DNA of 5,198 nt from Actinomycetota bacterium (GTDB lineage: Bacteria; Actinomycetota; Thermoleophilia; UBA2241), in the NCBI GenBank assembly GCA_003164655.1, contig PLTW01000140.1:1-5198 (forward strand), written 5' to 3'. Made by a program: the position numbers and the translations under genes. This document shows positions 1 through 5,198 of this stretch, one piece after another. The notes under the pieces are model-generated. The model saw nothing but the letters and a program-made list of their open reading frames with translations. It was not told where the DNA came from and searched no databases. Each line of letters starts with the position of its first letter. Position 1 is the first letter of the stretch.

Positions 1-38
1 GCCGGACGCAGGGGGCGAGTTCGGCGCCTGCGACCGGC
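1..38 (-). terminator. GC-rich stem-loop at the 3' end of the DeoR-type gene
   Basis: Positions 1-12 (GCCGGACGCAGG) and 27-38 (CCTGCGACCGGC) form an inverted repeat of 12-bp arms with one A-A mismatch (positions 6 and 33), around a 14-nt loop. On the minus strand the stem begins inside the TAG stop codon (38-40) of the regulator gene, which is where a transcription terminator would be expected. Any T-tract would lie outside the window, so whether this is a canonical intrinsic terminator cannot be seen. Actinobacterial terminators often lack a U-tract. The stem itself is clear; its function is inferred. Confidence 0.5.
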
Positions 39-814
39 TAGGCCGTGATGACCGTCGAGATGTGTCGCCGCAGGACCGCGAGCCCGCTGTCGGGCAGCAG
101 CCGATCGGTGATGAGCACCTCGGCGTCGTCGAGACGCGCGACCGAGGTCAACCCGACCCGCCCCCACTTGGTGTGGTCGGCCAGCACCACCAGACGACCG
201 CCAGCCTCGAGCATAGCGCGCACGAGCTCAGATTCCAGCAGATCGGAGCTGGTGAACCCGACCTTCTCGTCCATGCCGGCCGTGCCGATGAAGTTGAGGT
301 CGACGTGCAGATGTCGGGCCGCTTCGACGGCCACGGGCCCGACGAGCACGCCCGAGGGAGTGCGTACGCCACCGGTAAGGATGACGGTCTGGTCCTCACG
401 CCCTTCAGCGTAGAGCACGTCGGCCAGCGGCAGAGAGTTCGTCACGACCATGATGCCGGGAACGTCGATCAGCAGGCGGGCAAAGGCGAGCGTCGTGCTG
501 CCGCCGGACACGCCGATGGCCGCTCCCGGCTCGACGAGCCGGACCGCCTCGGCGGCGATGGCTTCTTTGGCCGCGCGCTCGCCGGCGAGCCGACCGGGCG
601 GGCGGCTCTCCGCCCCGCCGGCGGCCGACGCCGGCTCGACCGTCGTGACGCCGCCGTGCACCTTGACGACGAGACCGGCCCCGGCCAGCACGGCGAGGTC
701 GCGACGCACCGTCATGTCGGAGACCCGCAGGGCGGCGGCGAGGTCGGCGATGCGCACCGCCCCCAGGCGGTTCACCTCCTCGACGATGAGCGACTGCCGT
801 TGCGCCGCCAGCAC
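38..814 (-). CDS. DeoR-family transcriptional repressor (258 aa)
   Basis: This is a sugar-catabolism-type repressor with an N-terminal DNA-binding domain and a C-terminal phosphosugar-sensing domain. Residues about 5-57 form the DeoR winged helix-turn-helix: QSLIVEEVNRLGAV, then the recognition helix VSDMTVRRDL (31-40) and the wing VVKVHGGV. Residues about 80-237 match the DeoR sensor domain: GVSGGSTTLAFARLL (101-115), VVTNSLPLADVL (123-134), LTGGV, FIGTAGMDEKVGFTSSDLLE (175-194), LADHTKWGR (211-219) and LITD. I chose the GTG start at 814 because a perfect AGGAGG lies 9 nt upstream and because 258 aa is the usual family length. The frame stays open to 970, but that N-terminal extension is unlike the family. 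The gene is divergent from the lyase-kinase operon, so it is the probable local regulator. DeoR effectors are usually phosphorylated sugars or polyols, which would fit a product of the neighbouring kinase. The family call is firm; the effector is unknown. Confidence 0.93.
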   Translation of the reverse strand: MLAAQRQSLIVEEVNRLGAVRIADLAAALRVSDMTVRRDLAVLAGAGLVVKVHGGVTTVEPASAAGGAESRPPGRLAGERAAKEAIAAEAVRLVEPGAAIGVSGGSTTLAFARLLIDVPGIMVVTNSLPLADVLYAEGREDQTVILTGGVRTPSGVLVGPVAVEAARHLHVDLNFIGTAGMDEKVGFTSSDLLESELVRAMLEAGGRLVVLADHTKWGRVGLTSVARLDDAEVLITDRLLPDSGLAVLRRHISTVITA

Positions 815-823
815 CCCTGCACG

Positions 824-829
824 CCTCCT
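824..829 (-). promoter_or_regulatory. Ribosome-binding site of the DeoR-type gene
   Basis: A perfect AGGAGG on the minus strand (CCTCCT on plus) sits 9 nt before the GTG at 814-812. It decides the start in favour of the 258-aa form over the longer open frame. Confidence 0.8.
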
Positions 830-860
830 GTCCGCACGACCGAGGCGGATAGCGTCGCAG

Positions 861-880
861 AGAAACCAACAAAAAGCAAC
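861..880 (-). promoter_or_regulatory. Second candidate operator, facing the DeoR-type gene
   Basis: Read on the minus strand (880 to 861) this is GTTGCTTTTTGTTGGTTTCT. Aligned without gaps to plus-strand 928-947 (CTTGCGTTTCTGTCGTTTCT) it matches at 14 of 20 positions, including TTGC, the central TTT and the terminal GTTTCT. Each divergent gene therefore has a similarly oriented copy upstream. This one ends 46 nt before the regulator's GTG. It suggests autoregulation together with control of the operon. It is weaker than the 923-947 element because its inner repeat unit is degenerate (TTTTT rather than GTTTC). Confidence 0.4.
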
Positions 881-922
881 AACTATTCCCGCCTGCGTGT
901 CGAGTTTTGTCCTGACGCGTCG

Positions 923-947
923 CGAAACTTGCGTTTCTGTCGTTTCT
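923..947 (+). promoter_or_regulatory. Candidate DeoR operator in front of the lyase-kinase operon
   Basis: Three hexamers lie in phase with 3-nt spacers: CGAAAC (923-928), CGTTTC (932-937) and CGTTTC (941-946). The first two include an inverted repeat, GAAAC-TTGC-GTTTC. The last two are part of a 7-bp direct repeat, CGTTTCT, with a 9-bp period. From memory, several DeoR-family repressors bind short tandem repeats with a TTTC core. The element lies 80 nt before the lyase start and touches a possible -10 hexamer, so a bound repressor would block RNA polymerase. The repeat structure is seen directly; binding by the adjacent regulator is inference. Confidence 0.5.
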
Positions 948-952
948 ATGGT
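947..952 (+). promoter_or_regulatory. Possible -10 hexamer for the lyase-kinase operon
   Basis: TATGGT fits the loose actinobacterial -10 pattern TANNNT and overlaps the end of the candidate operator. No good -35 match lies 16-19 nt upstream, where the operator repeats sit. If real, transcription would start near 958-960 and leave a leader of about 67 nt. Such short matches are common by chance, so this is tentative. Confidence 0.25.
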
Positions 953-1014
953 TGGGTCGGGCGTGAACATTCCCGCCCGTGCCGGCTACCGAGAGTCGCC
1001 GGGTCGTCCGCAGC

Positions 1015-1020
1015 AAGGAG
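1015..1020 (+). promoter_or_regulatory. Ribosome-binding site of the S1P-lyase-like gene, pointing to a TTG start
   Basis: AAGGAG at 1015-1020 is followed by a 6-nt spacer and then TTG at 1027. The in-frame GTG at 979 has no purine-rich sequence upstream, so the TTG is the better start. Confidence 0.7.
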
Positions 1021-1026
1021 AGTCAA

Positions 1027-2490
1027 TTGGCCTTCGACAAGATCAGGCAAGGCGTGAAGAACGTCGTGATAAAGACTGCGCTGAAGCACCTGCCGGACAG
1101 CACGATCGCGAAGGTCATCGGCGACCTCTATCCCTACAAGGACACAGCCACCTACCGTCGGGTGCCCGCCGAGCCGCTCGACCGGGCCGCCGTCCTGTCC
1201 GAGATCGCCGGCATGGCCCGCAGCGAGGACGCGCGCGGCGACAAGGGCACCGTCTCCGGCAGCCTCTACTGTGGCGACCACGACCACTATCATTTTCTGG
1301 GCGAGGTGTTCGACCAGTTCTCGCACGCCAACGTGCTGCAGCGCGACATGTACCCGAGCGCCACCAAGTTCGAGGGCGAGATCATCGCCATGGCGAGCGA
1401 CCTGCTGCACGGCACGGGCGTCGGCGTCGTCACGAGCGGCGGCACCGAGAGCCTGATCACCGCCCTCTACTCCTATCGCGAGCTCGCCCGGGCAAAGCAC
1501 GGCGTCACCAAGCCGAACGTCGTCATGCCGGTGACCGCCCACGTCGCCCTCGACAAGGGCGCCCACTGGATGGACGTCGAGGTGCGCAAGACGCCGCTTA
1601 CCGGGCGCTATGTCGCCGACGTGGCGGCGATGGCCGCGCGGATCGACGACCAGACGATCGCGCTCGTCGCCAGCGCCGGCGACTACGCCCACGGCCTCAT
1701 CGACCCCATCACCGAGATCGGGGCGCTCGCGCAGTCGCATGACATCGGCCTGCACGTCGACGGCTGCCTCGGCGGCTGGCTTCTGCCCTGGGTCGAGCGG
1801 CTCGGCTACGACGTGCCGCTCTGGGACTTCCGGGTTCCCGGCGTGACCTCGATCTCGGCCGACACGCACAAGTACGGCTACGCGCTGAAGGGTTCGAGCG
1901 TGCTGCTCTACCGCGACAAGGAGCTGCGCCGGCAGCAGTACTTCGCCTACCCCGACTGGCCCGGCGGGCTCTACCTGTCGCCGGGCTTCGCCGGCTCGCG
2001 CAGCGGCGGCATCCTGGCCTCGACGTGGGCGGCGCTGCTGGTGACCGGCCAGGAGGGCTACCTGGCCGCGGCCGACGCCATCATGCGCACGGCGACCACC
2101 ATTCGCGACGGGGTCGCCGCGATCCCCGAGCTCGAAGTGATGGGCGACCCCCTCTTCCTGGTGGCCTTCAAGTCGGCCGGCGACCTCGACATCTACCTGG
2201 TCAACGACTCCCTCATCGCCCAGGGCTGGCGCATGAACGCGGCGCAGCTCCCGCCCGCCCTGCACTTCTGCGTCACGCGGCCCAACACGGCGCCGGGCGT
2301 CGCCGAGGCCTTCGTCGAGGCCCTGCACGGCGCCGTCGACTACGCCAAAGAGCACAAGGGCGAGTCGGCCAAGTCGGGCGCGGTGTACGGCTTCGGCGGC
2401 AATCCCAAGGGCAACGAGCTGGTCACGTCGGTGATGTTCAAGGTGCTCGACGCCATGCACGCCGTCGCGCCCGGCGGAAAGGCTTCCTGA
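1027..2490 (+). CDS. Sphingosine-1-phosphate-lyase-like PLP-dependent enzyme (487 aa)
   Basis: This is a fold-type I PLP enzyme of the group II decarboxylase superfamily, closest in pattern to S1P lyase. That enzyme cleaves long-chain-base 1-phosphates to a fatty aldehyde and phosphoethanolamine. Numbered from TTG 1027, it has GSLYCGD (78-84), TSGGTES (136-142, PLP phosphate loop), H172 in VTAHVAL (PLP-ring stacking), HVDGCLGG (243-250, with D245 for the pyridine nitrogen), and SISADTHKYGYALKGSS (275-291) with PLP lysine K282 and K288. The downstream blocks DWPGGLY, AGSRSGG, PPALHFCVT and the C-terminal GAVYGF also match eukaryotic S1P lyase, so similarity runs end to end. There is no N-terminal membrane anchor, so it should be cytosolic like other bacterial members. 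The oddity is Gln105 (ANVLQRDMYP), where S1P lyases have His (NPLHPDIF). It is the first gene of an operon with the kinase. The family is sure; the exact substrate is not. A related amino-acid or amino-alcohol lyase or decarboxylase is the alternative. Confidence 0.88.
   Translation: MAFDKIRQGVKNVVIKTALKHLPDSTIAKVIGDLYPYKDTATYRRVPAEPLDRAAVLSEIAGMARSEDARGDKGTVSGSLYCGDHDHYHFLGEVFDQFSHANVLQRDMYPSATKFEGEIIAMASDLLHGTGVGVVTSGGTESLITALYSYRELARAKHGVTKPNVVMPVTAHVALDKGAHWMDVEVRKTPLTGRYVADVAAMAARIDDQTIALVASAGDYAHGLIDPITEIGALAQSHDIGLHVDGCLGGWLLPWVERLGYDVPLWDFRVPGVTSISADTHKYGYALKGSSVLLYRDKELRRQQYFAYPDWPGGLYLSPGFAGSRSGGILASTWAALLVTGQEGYLAAADAIMRTATTIRDGVAAIPELEVMGDPLFLVAFKSAGDLDIYLVNDSLIAQGWRMNAAQLPPALHFCVTRPNTAPGVAEAFVEALHGAVDYAKEHKGESAKSGAVYGFGGNPKGNELVTSVMFKVLDAMHAVAPGGKAS
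2476..2482 (+). promoter_or_regulatory. Ribosome-binding site of the FGGY kinase gene inside the lyase 3' end
   Basis: GGAAAGG lies 9 nt before the ATG at 2492 and within the last codons of the lyase gene. The lyase TGA (2488-2490) and the kinase ATG are 1 nt apart, an arrangement typical of translational coupling. Confidence 0.5.
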
Positions 2491-2491
2491 C

Positions 2492-4105
2492 ATGGGCGCG
2501 CGCTGGATTCTGGCGATCGACCACGGCAACGGCGGCCCAAAGGTCGCCGTGGTCTCGCTCGAGGGCGAGCTGCGCAGCGTGGCGGTGCGTCCGGTCCACG
2601 TGTACATCGGGCTCGATGGCGCCGCCACGCAGGACCCCGTCGAGTGGTGGACCGAGCTGCGCGAGGCGGCGCGCGAGGCGATCGCAGGCGCCGACGCCGA
2701 CCGCGACGAGCTGCACGCGGTCGCCATCACCGGGCAGTGGGCCTCGTCGGTGCCGGTCGGCGCCGACGGTGAGCCCGTGGGCGACGTCCTGCTCTGGTCC
2801 GACACCCGCGCCCGCGACCTCGTGCGCGAGGTCATCGGCGGACCGCTCAACATCTCCGGATTCGCGCCGCAGAAGGTGCTGCCGTTCCTGCGCATCACCG
2901 GGGGGGCGCCGACGCCCAGCGGCGCCGACCCTACCGGCCACTCGCTGCTGCTGCAGGCGCGGCTGCCCGAGGTGTACGCCAGAACTGCTGTCATCCTCGA
3001 GCCGGTCGACTACCTTGGCCTCCGGTTCACCGGGCGGGCCGCCGCCACGCCGGCGTCGATGATCGGGTCGTGGCTCACCGACAACCGGCTCGGCGCGCCG
3101 CTGGGGTACGTCGATTCGCTTGTCGCCCGGACGCGGCGCGACCCCGCCCGGCTGCCCGAGCTCATCGCCACGGGCTCTGTCCTCGGCCCGCTGCTGCCCG
3201 ACGTCGCCGCCGAGCTCGGCGTCGCGCCGGGGGCGCCCGTGGTCTGCGGGATCCCCGACCTGCACGCCGCCATCGTCGGTTCGGGCGCGGTCGCGCCGTA
3301 CGAGACCCACATCGCGGTGTCGACCACGTCGTGGTTCGGCGCGCGCGTGCCGTTCAAGCGCACCGACATACTGCACCAGATCGCCACTGTGCCGGGGCTC
3401 GACCCCGCCTACCCCGTCGTCGCCAACAACCAGGAGACCGGCGGGGCCTGTCTGCACTGGCTGCGCGAGCAGATCGTGGCGCCGCCCGACGGGCTGCTCG
3501 GCGGCGGCAGCGGCATCGGCGCCAGCGGCGCGGCCGCCGAGGCGCCCTCACCGTCGTTCGACGATCTCCTGCGCCTTGCCGAGAGTGCCCCGGCAGGCTG
3601 CGAGGGGCTGCTGTTCATGCCGTGGCTCAACGGCGAACGCAGCCCGGTCGAAGACAAGATCGCGCGGGCCGGCTGGCTGAATCTCTCGCTGCGCACCGAC
3701 CGGGCGATGCTCGTGCGCTCGGTCCTCGAGGGTGTCGCCTACAACTCGCGCTGGCTGTTCGACGCCTACGAGAAGTTCCTCAAGCGGCCCGTCCCCAGGG
3801 TGCGCATCCTCGGCGGCGGCGCGCAAAGCGCTCTGTGGTGCCAGATCTACGCCGACGTCCTGGGTCGCCCGGTCGAACAGGTGGCCGACCCCCGTCACGC
3901 GCAGCTTCGCGGCGTCGCCCTGTGGGCCCGGATCTGCCTCGGCGAGCTCACCCTCGACGAGGTGCCCGCGCTCGTGCCCGCCGCGGCGACCTTCACGCCG
4001 TCGCCCGACACCGGCGCCTACGCCGCTCGGTACGCCGAGTACCGCAAGCTCTACGGCAAGCTCAAGGGCCTCTACCACCGGCTGAACGCAAGACACGCGA
4101 CATAG
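2492..4105 (+). CDS. FGGY-family carbohydrate kinase, xylulokinase-like (537 aa)
   Basis: An ATP-dependent kinase of the FGGY (actin/hexokinase-fold) family, whose members phosphorylate pentuloses, glycerol, erythritol and similar polyols. The N-terminal FGGY domain spans about residues 4-265. It holds the ATP phosphate loop DHGNGGPK (10-17), LLWSDTRA (100-107), a PVDYLGLRFTG block (171-181) and catalytic Asp256 in GIPDLHAAIVGSG. The C-terminal domain has STTSWFG (277-283), ETGGACLHWL (315-324), FMPWLNGERSP (375-385), LVRSVLEGVAYNSRWL (407-422) and the adenine-site GGGAQS (441-446). It is somewhat longer than typical xylulokinase (about 485-500 aa), partly through a Gly/Ala/Pro-rich insert at 331-355. 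The usual D-x-G-T loop reads D-H-G-N here. The start is the ATG 1 bp after the lyase stop. Co-translation with the lyase suggests that both act on one pathway, with the kinase supplying the phosphorylated substrate or processing a product. Family certain, substrate unknown. Confidence 0.9.
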   Translation: MGARWILAIDHGNGGPKVAVVSLEGELRSVAVRPVHVYIGLDGAATQDPVEWWTELREAAREAIAGADADRDELHAVAITGQWASSVPVGADGEPVGDVLLWSDTRARDLVREVIGGPLNISGFAPQKVLPFLRITGGAPTPSGADPTGHSLLLQARLPEVYARTAVILEPVDYLGLRFTGRAAATPASMIGSWLTDNRLGAPLGYVDSLVARTRRDPARLPELIATGSVLGPLLPDVAAELGVAPGAPVVCGIPDLHAAIVGSGAVAPYETHIAVSTTSWFGARVPFKRTDILHQIATVPGLDPAYPVVANNQETGGACLHWLREQIVAPPDGLLGGGSGIGASGAAAEAPSPSFDDLLRLAESAPAGCEGLLFMPWLNGERSPVEDKIARAGWLNLSLRTDRAMLVRSVLEGVAYNSRWLFDAYEKFLKRPVPRVRILGGGAQSALWCQIYADVLGRPVEQVADPRHAQLRGVALWARICLGELTLDEVPALVPAAATFTPSPDTGAYAARYAEYRKLYGKLKGLYHRLNARHAT

Positions 4106-4140
4106 CAGGCGCCCGCCGGGACGCCGAGCCGGAGCGCTGA

Positions 4141-4158
4141 GCGGTCAGACCGGACCGC
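4141..4158. terminator. Weak stem-loop between convergent operons
   Basis: GCGGTC (4141-4146) and GACCGC (4153-4158) form a perfect 6-bp inverted repeat with a 6-nt loop, overlapping the SDR stop codon (4145-4147). It lies at the convergent junction, where a bidirectional terminator would be useful. The stem is short and neither side has a T-tract. In sequence this GC-rich such stems arise easily by chance. Confidence 0.22.
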
Positions 4159-5002
4159 CGGCCGACTCGCGAGCCGCCGGCGAGCCGGTCGCCTCGCGTC
4201 CCCTGAACTCGTCCATGGACACTGTGAGGCCGAAGAACTCGGCGAGCCGGTCGAAGGCCGCCACCGGCAGCAGACGCATGGCCGGCAGCGTGCGCACCAT
4301 CCAGGGCAGCTGCACCATCGGCTTGTCGAACTGCACGGCGTCGATGATGGCCTCTACGACATCGGCCTCGTGCAGGATCGGTAGCAGCCGCGGAAAGCGC
4401 GTCCTGACGCCGGCGAACATGCCCGTGTCGATGTAGAAAGGGCAGACGGTCGTCGTGCGCAGCGTCGGGGCGCTGCGCCGCAGCTCGAGGCGCAGGGACT
4501 CGGTGAAGCCCACGGCGGCGAACTTGCTCGCCGCGTAGTCGGTCTCGCGGGGCGTGCCGATCAGGCCGGCGGCCGAGGAGACGACCACGATGTGTCCGCC
4601 GCCGCGCTCGATCATGGCCGGCAAAAAGGCGCGGGTCACCCAGAACAGGGCCAGAGTGTTGACCCGGAAGGTCTGTTCGATCTGCTCGTCGGTGAGCTCG
4701 AGCAGGGCGCGGCCGCTGACCACCCCGGCGTTGTTGACGAGGATGTCGACGGGCCCGGACGCGGCCAGCACACGCTCGGCAACGTCGGCCACCTGCTCGC
4801 GGTCGCCGACGTCGCAGCCGTAGCCGGCGGCCGCGCCGGCACCCTGGGCGGCCGCCGTGGCGGCCGCGCTCTCGGCGCCGGCTTCGTTTAAGTCGAGCAC
4901 GCTCACGGTGGCTCCGAGCGCGGCGCAGTGCAGCGCGAGGCCGCGCCCGAGCCCCGAGGCGCCGCCCGTGACGAGCACGTGCTTGCTGGCGATCGTCGTC
5001 AC
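4145..5002 (-). CDS. Short-chain dehydrogenase/reductase, retinol/17-beta-HSD11-like (285 aa)
   Basis: This is a classical NAD(P)-dependent SDR. It has the Rossmann motif TGGASGLG (12-19), Asp37 at the end of the second strand (VLDLNE, suggesting NAD(H) preference), CDV (63-65), NNAG (90-93), N115, and the catalytic Ser143, Tyr156 and Lys160 (YAASK). The stretch VNTLALFWVTRAFLPAM (114-130) and the CPFYIDTGMF block (187-196) resemble the SDR16C group (RDH10, HSD17B11), which oxidises lipophilic alcohols such as retinol, steroids and fatty alcohols. The C-terminal part (about 227-258, PWMVRTLPAMRLLP) is hydrophobic, as in those enzymes, and may help with membrane or lipid contact. The start is GTG 5002 with AGGAGG 6 nt upstream. 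It follows the aldehyde dehydrogenase by 25 bp, so the two are probably one operon converting an alcohol through an aldehyde to an acid, or the reverse first step. Subfamily assignment is from pattern memory; the substrate is unproven. Confidence 0.88.
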   Translation of the reverse strand: MTTIASKHVLVTGGASGLGRGLALHCAALGATVSVLDLNEAGAESAAATAAAQGAGAAAGYGCDVGDREQVADVAERVLAASGPVDILVNNAGVVSGRALLELTDEQIEQTFRVNTLALFWVTRAFLPAMIERGGGHIVVVSSAAGLIGTPRETDYAASKFAAVGFTESLRLELRRSAPTLRTTTVCPFYIDTGMFAGVRTRFPRLLPILHEADVVEAIIDAVQFDKPMVQLPWMVRTLPAMRLLPVAAFDRLAEFFGLTVSMDEFRGREATGSPAARESAGGPV

Positions 5003-5008
5003 GACGTC

Positions 5009-5014
5009 CCTCCT
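5009..5014 (-). promoter_or_regulatory. Ribosome-binding site of the SDR gene
   Basis: AGGAGG on the minus strand (CCTCCT on plus) sits 6 nt before the GTG at 5002-5000. It lies in the 25-bp gap after the aldehyde dehydrogenase stop and supports this start and a shared transcript. Confidence 0.75.
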
Positions 5015-5027
5015 GCGCTTCGGTCTT

Positions 5028-5198
5028 TCAGTCGATTCCGGGCAGCCGCCGCAGCACGCGCAGCGCGGCGATCATGACGGCGGCGTACTGCCCGTGGTTC
5101 AGCAGCGGCGGGGTGTCGATGCCCACGAGGCGCTCCTCGGCGATTGTCTGGGCCTCGGTGTACTTGAGGATGCCCTGGGCGCCGTGCCGACGGCCCAT
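5028..5198 (-). CDS. Aldehyde dehydrogenase, C-terminal end (partial, 56 aa visible)
   Basis: The last 56 codons of a leftward gene whose 5' part lies beyond the right edge. The visible start MGRRHGAQGILKYTEAQT is the hallmark C-terminal block of NAD(P)-dependent aldehyde dehydrogenases (…SGxGRxxG…GLxxYTxxK/Q). The RRHG and LKYTE/QT form is typical of actinobacterial succinate-semialdehyde-dehydrogenase-like members. The Met at the window edge is therefore most likely internal (S-G-M-G), not the start. The chain ends MIAALRVLRRLPGID before TGA at 5030-5028, a helical tail seen in such actinobacterial members. The catalytic Cys and Glu are outside the window. Context: it is first in a pair with the SDR and convergent with the S1P-lyase-like operon. 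S1P-lyase chemistry releases an aldehyde, so an aldehyde dehydrogenase is a fitting partner, though the substrate cannot be told from this fragment. Confidence 0.8.
   Translation of the reverse strand: MGRRHGAQGILKYTEAQTIAEERLVGIDTPPLLNHGQYAAVMIAALRVLRRLPGID

Larger units (their letters stand above)
815..1026. promoter_or_regulatory. Divergent regulatory region between regulator and lyase-kinase operon
   Basis: This is the only sizeable non-coding stretch in the window. It is visibly richer in A/T than the genes, especially 859-950 (AAAAAG, AGTTTTG, GTTTC runs). It separates two outward-facing genes, each with its own ribosome-binding site, so it should hold both promoters. Two related, oppositely oriented repeat elements lie at 861-880 and 928-947 and are annotated separately. 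I could not find a convincing -35/-10 pair for the leftward gene. Open frames that run through this region on both strands have no ribosome-binding site or recognisable protein character. Confidence 0.75.

Noticed and set aside
815..970. 52-residue N-terminal extension of the DeoR-type protein from an upstream start at 970
   Set aside because: The perfect AGGAGG before GTG 814 and the usual family length favour the short form. The extension would be encoded by the putative operator region and has no family resemblance.
885..977. 9-bp direct repeat ATTCCCGCC at 885-893 and 969-977
   Set aside because: The 84-bp spacing is close to eight helical turns, but the repeat is short and GC-rich, and unlike the GTTTC elements it is not arranged symmetrically to the genes. 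It could be chance.
982..1002. CCGGC/GCCGG inverted repeat with 11-nt loop in the lyase leader, considered as a riboswitch or attenuator
   Set aside because: Only a 5-bp GC-only stem. There is no T-tract or recognisable riboswitch core, and the leader is too short for known aptamers.
62..1057. Plus-strand open frame across the regulator gene and the intergenic region
   Set aside because: It is antisense to a firm DeoR-family gene, its composition is Arg/Gly/His/Asp-rich, and it crosses the divergent control region.
1027..2490. Calling the PLP enzyme a glutamate decarboxylase
   Set aside because: Its blocks SADTHKYGYALKGSS, DWPGGLY, AGSRSGG, PPALHFC and the C-terminal GAVYGF follow S1P lyase rather than glutamate decarboxylase.
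946..2994. Very long minus-strand open frame (682 codons) antisense to the lyase and kinase genes
   Set aside because: High GC produces long stop-free antisense frames. The translation is rich in Arg, Gly, Val and His with no recognisable domain, and it opposes two clearly coding genes.

Overview
The window is GC-rich. It uses GTG and TTG starts behind strong AGGAGG/AAGGAG ribosome-binding sites, and its third codon positions are strongly G/C. Together with the protein flavour, this suggests a chromosomal segment of a high-GC actinobacterium (Actinomycetota). That placement is inference; no rRNA, tRNA or other marker gene is present. I see no insertion sequence, phage gene, CRISPR array or tRNA.

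Layout, left to right: (1) a strong GC-rich stem-loop at 1-38, which overlaps the stop codon of (2) a leftward DeoR-family repressor gene (38-814). (3) A divergent control region of about 210 bp (815-1026), relatively AT-rich. It carries two similar, oppositely oriented GTTTC-type repeat elements (861-880 and 928-947), one in front of each divergent gene. (4) A rightward two-gene operon: a sphingosine-1-phosphate-lyase-like PLP enzyme (1027-2490) and, 1 bp later, a xylulokinase-like FGGY kinase (2492-4105). (5) A 39-bp convergent gap. (6) A leftward pair: the C-terminal end of an aldehyde dehydrogenase that enters from the right edge (5028-5198), followed after 25 bp by a short-chain dehydrogenase of the retinol/17-beta-HSD11-like type (4145-5002).

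Inferred working model: a DeoR repressor, whose family usually senses a phosphorylated sugar or polyol, controls a kinase and lyase made together. The kinase would phosphorylate a hydroxylated substrate. The PLP lyase would then cleave a phosphorylated 2-amino-3-hydroxy compound to an aldehyde plus phosphoethanolamine or a related amine. The convergent aldehyde dehydrogenase and SDR could oxidise the aldehyde or interconvert it with its alcohol. In known sphingoid-base degradation the kinase is a DAGK-type lipid kinase, so an FGGY sugar kinase in that place is the unusual point. The lyase keeps the PLP lysine and most of the S1P-lyase active site, but has Gln where the family has a conserved His near the phosphate site. 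The natural substrate may therefore not be a sphingoid base. The individual protein families are well supported by sequence; the pathway is a hypothesis.
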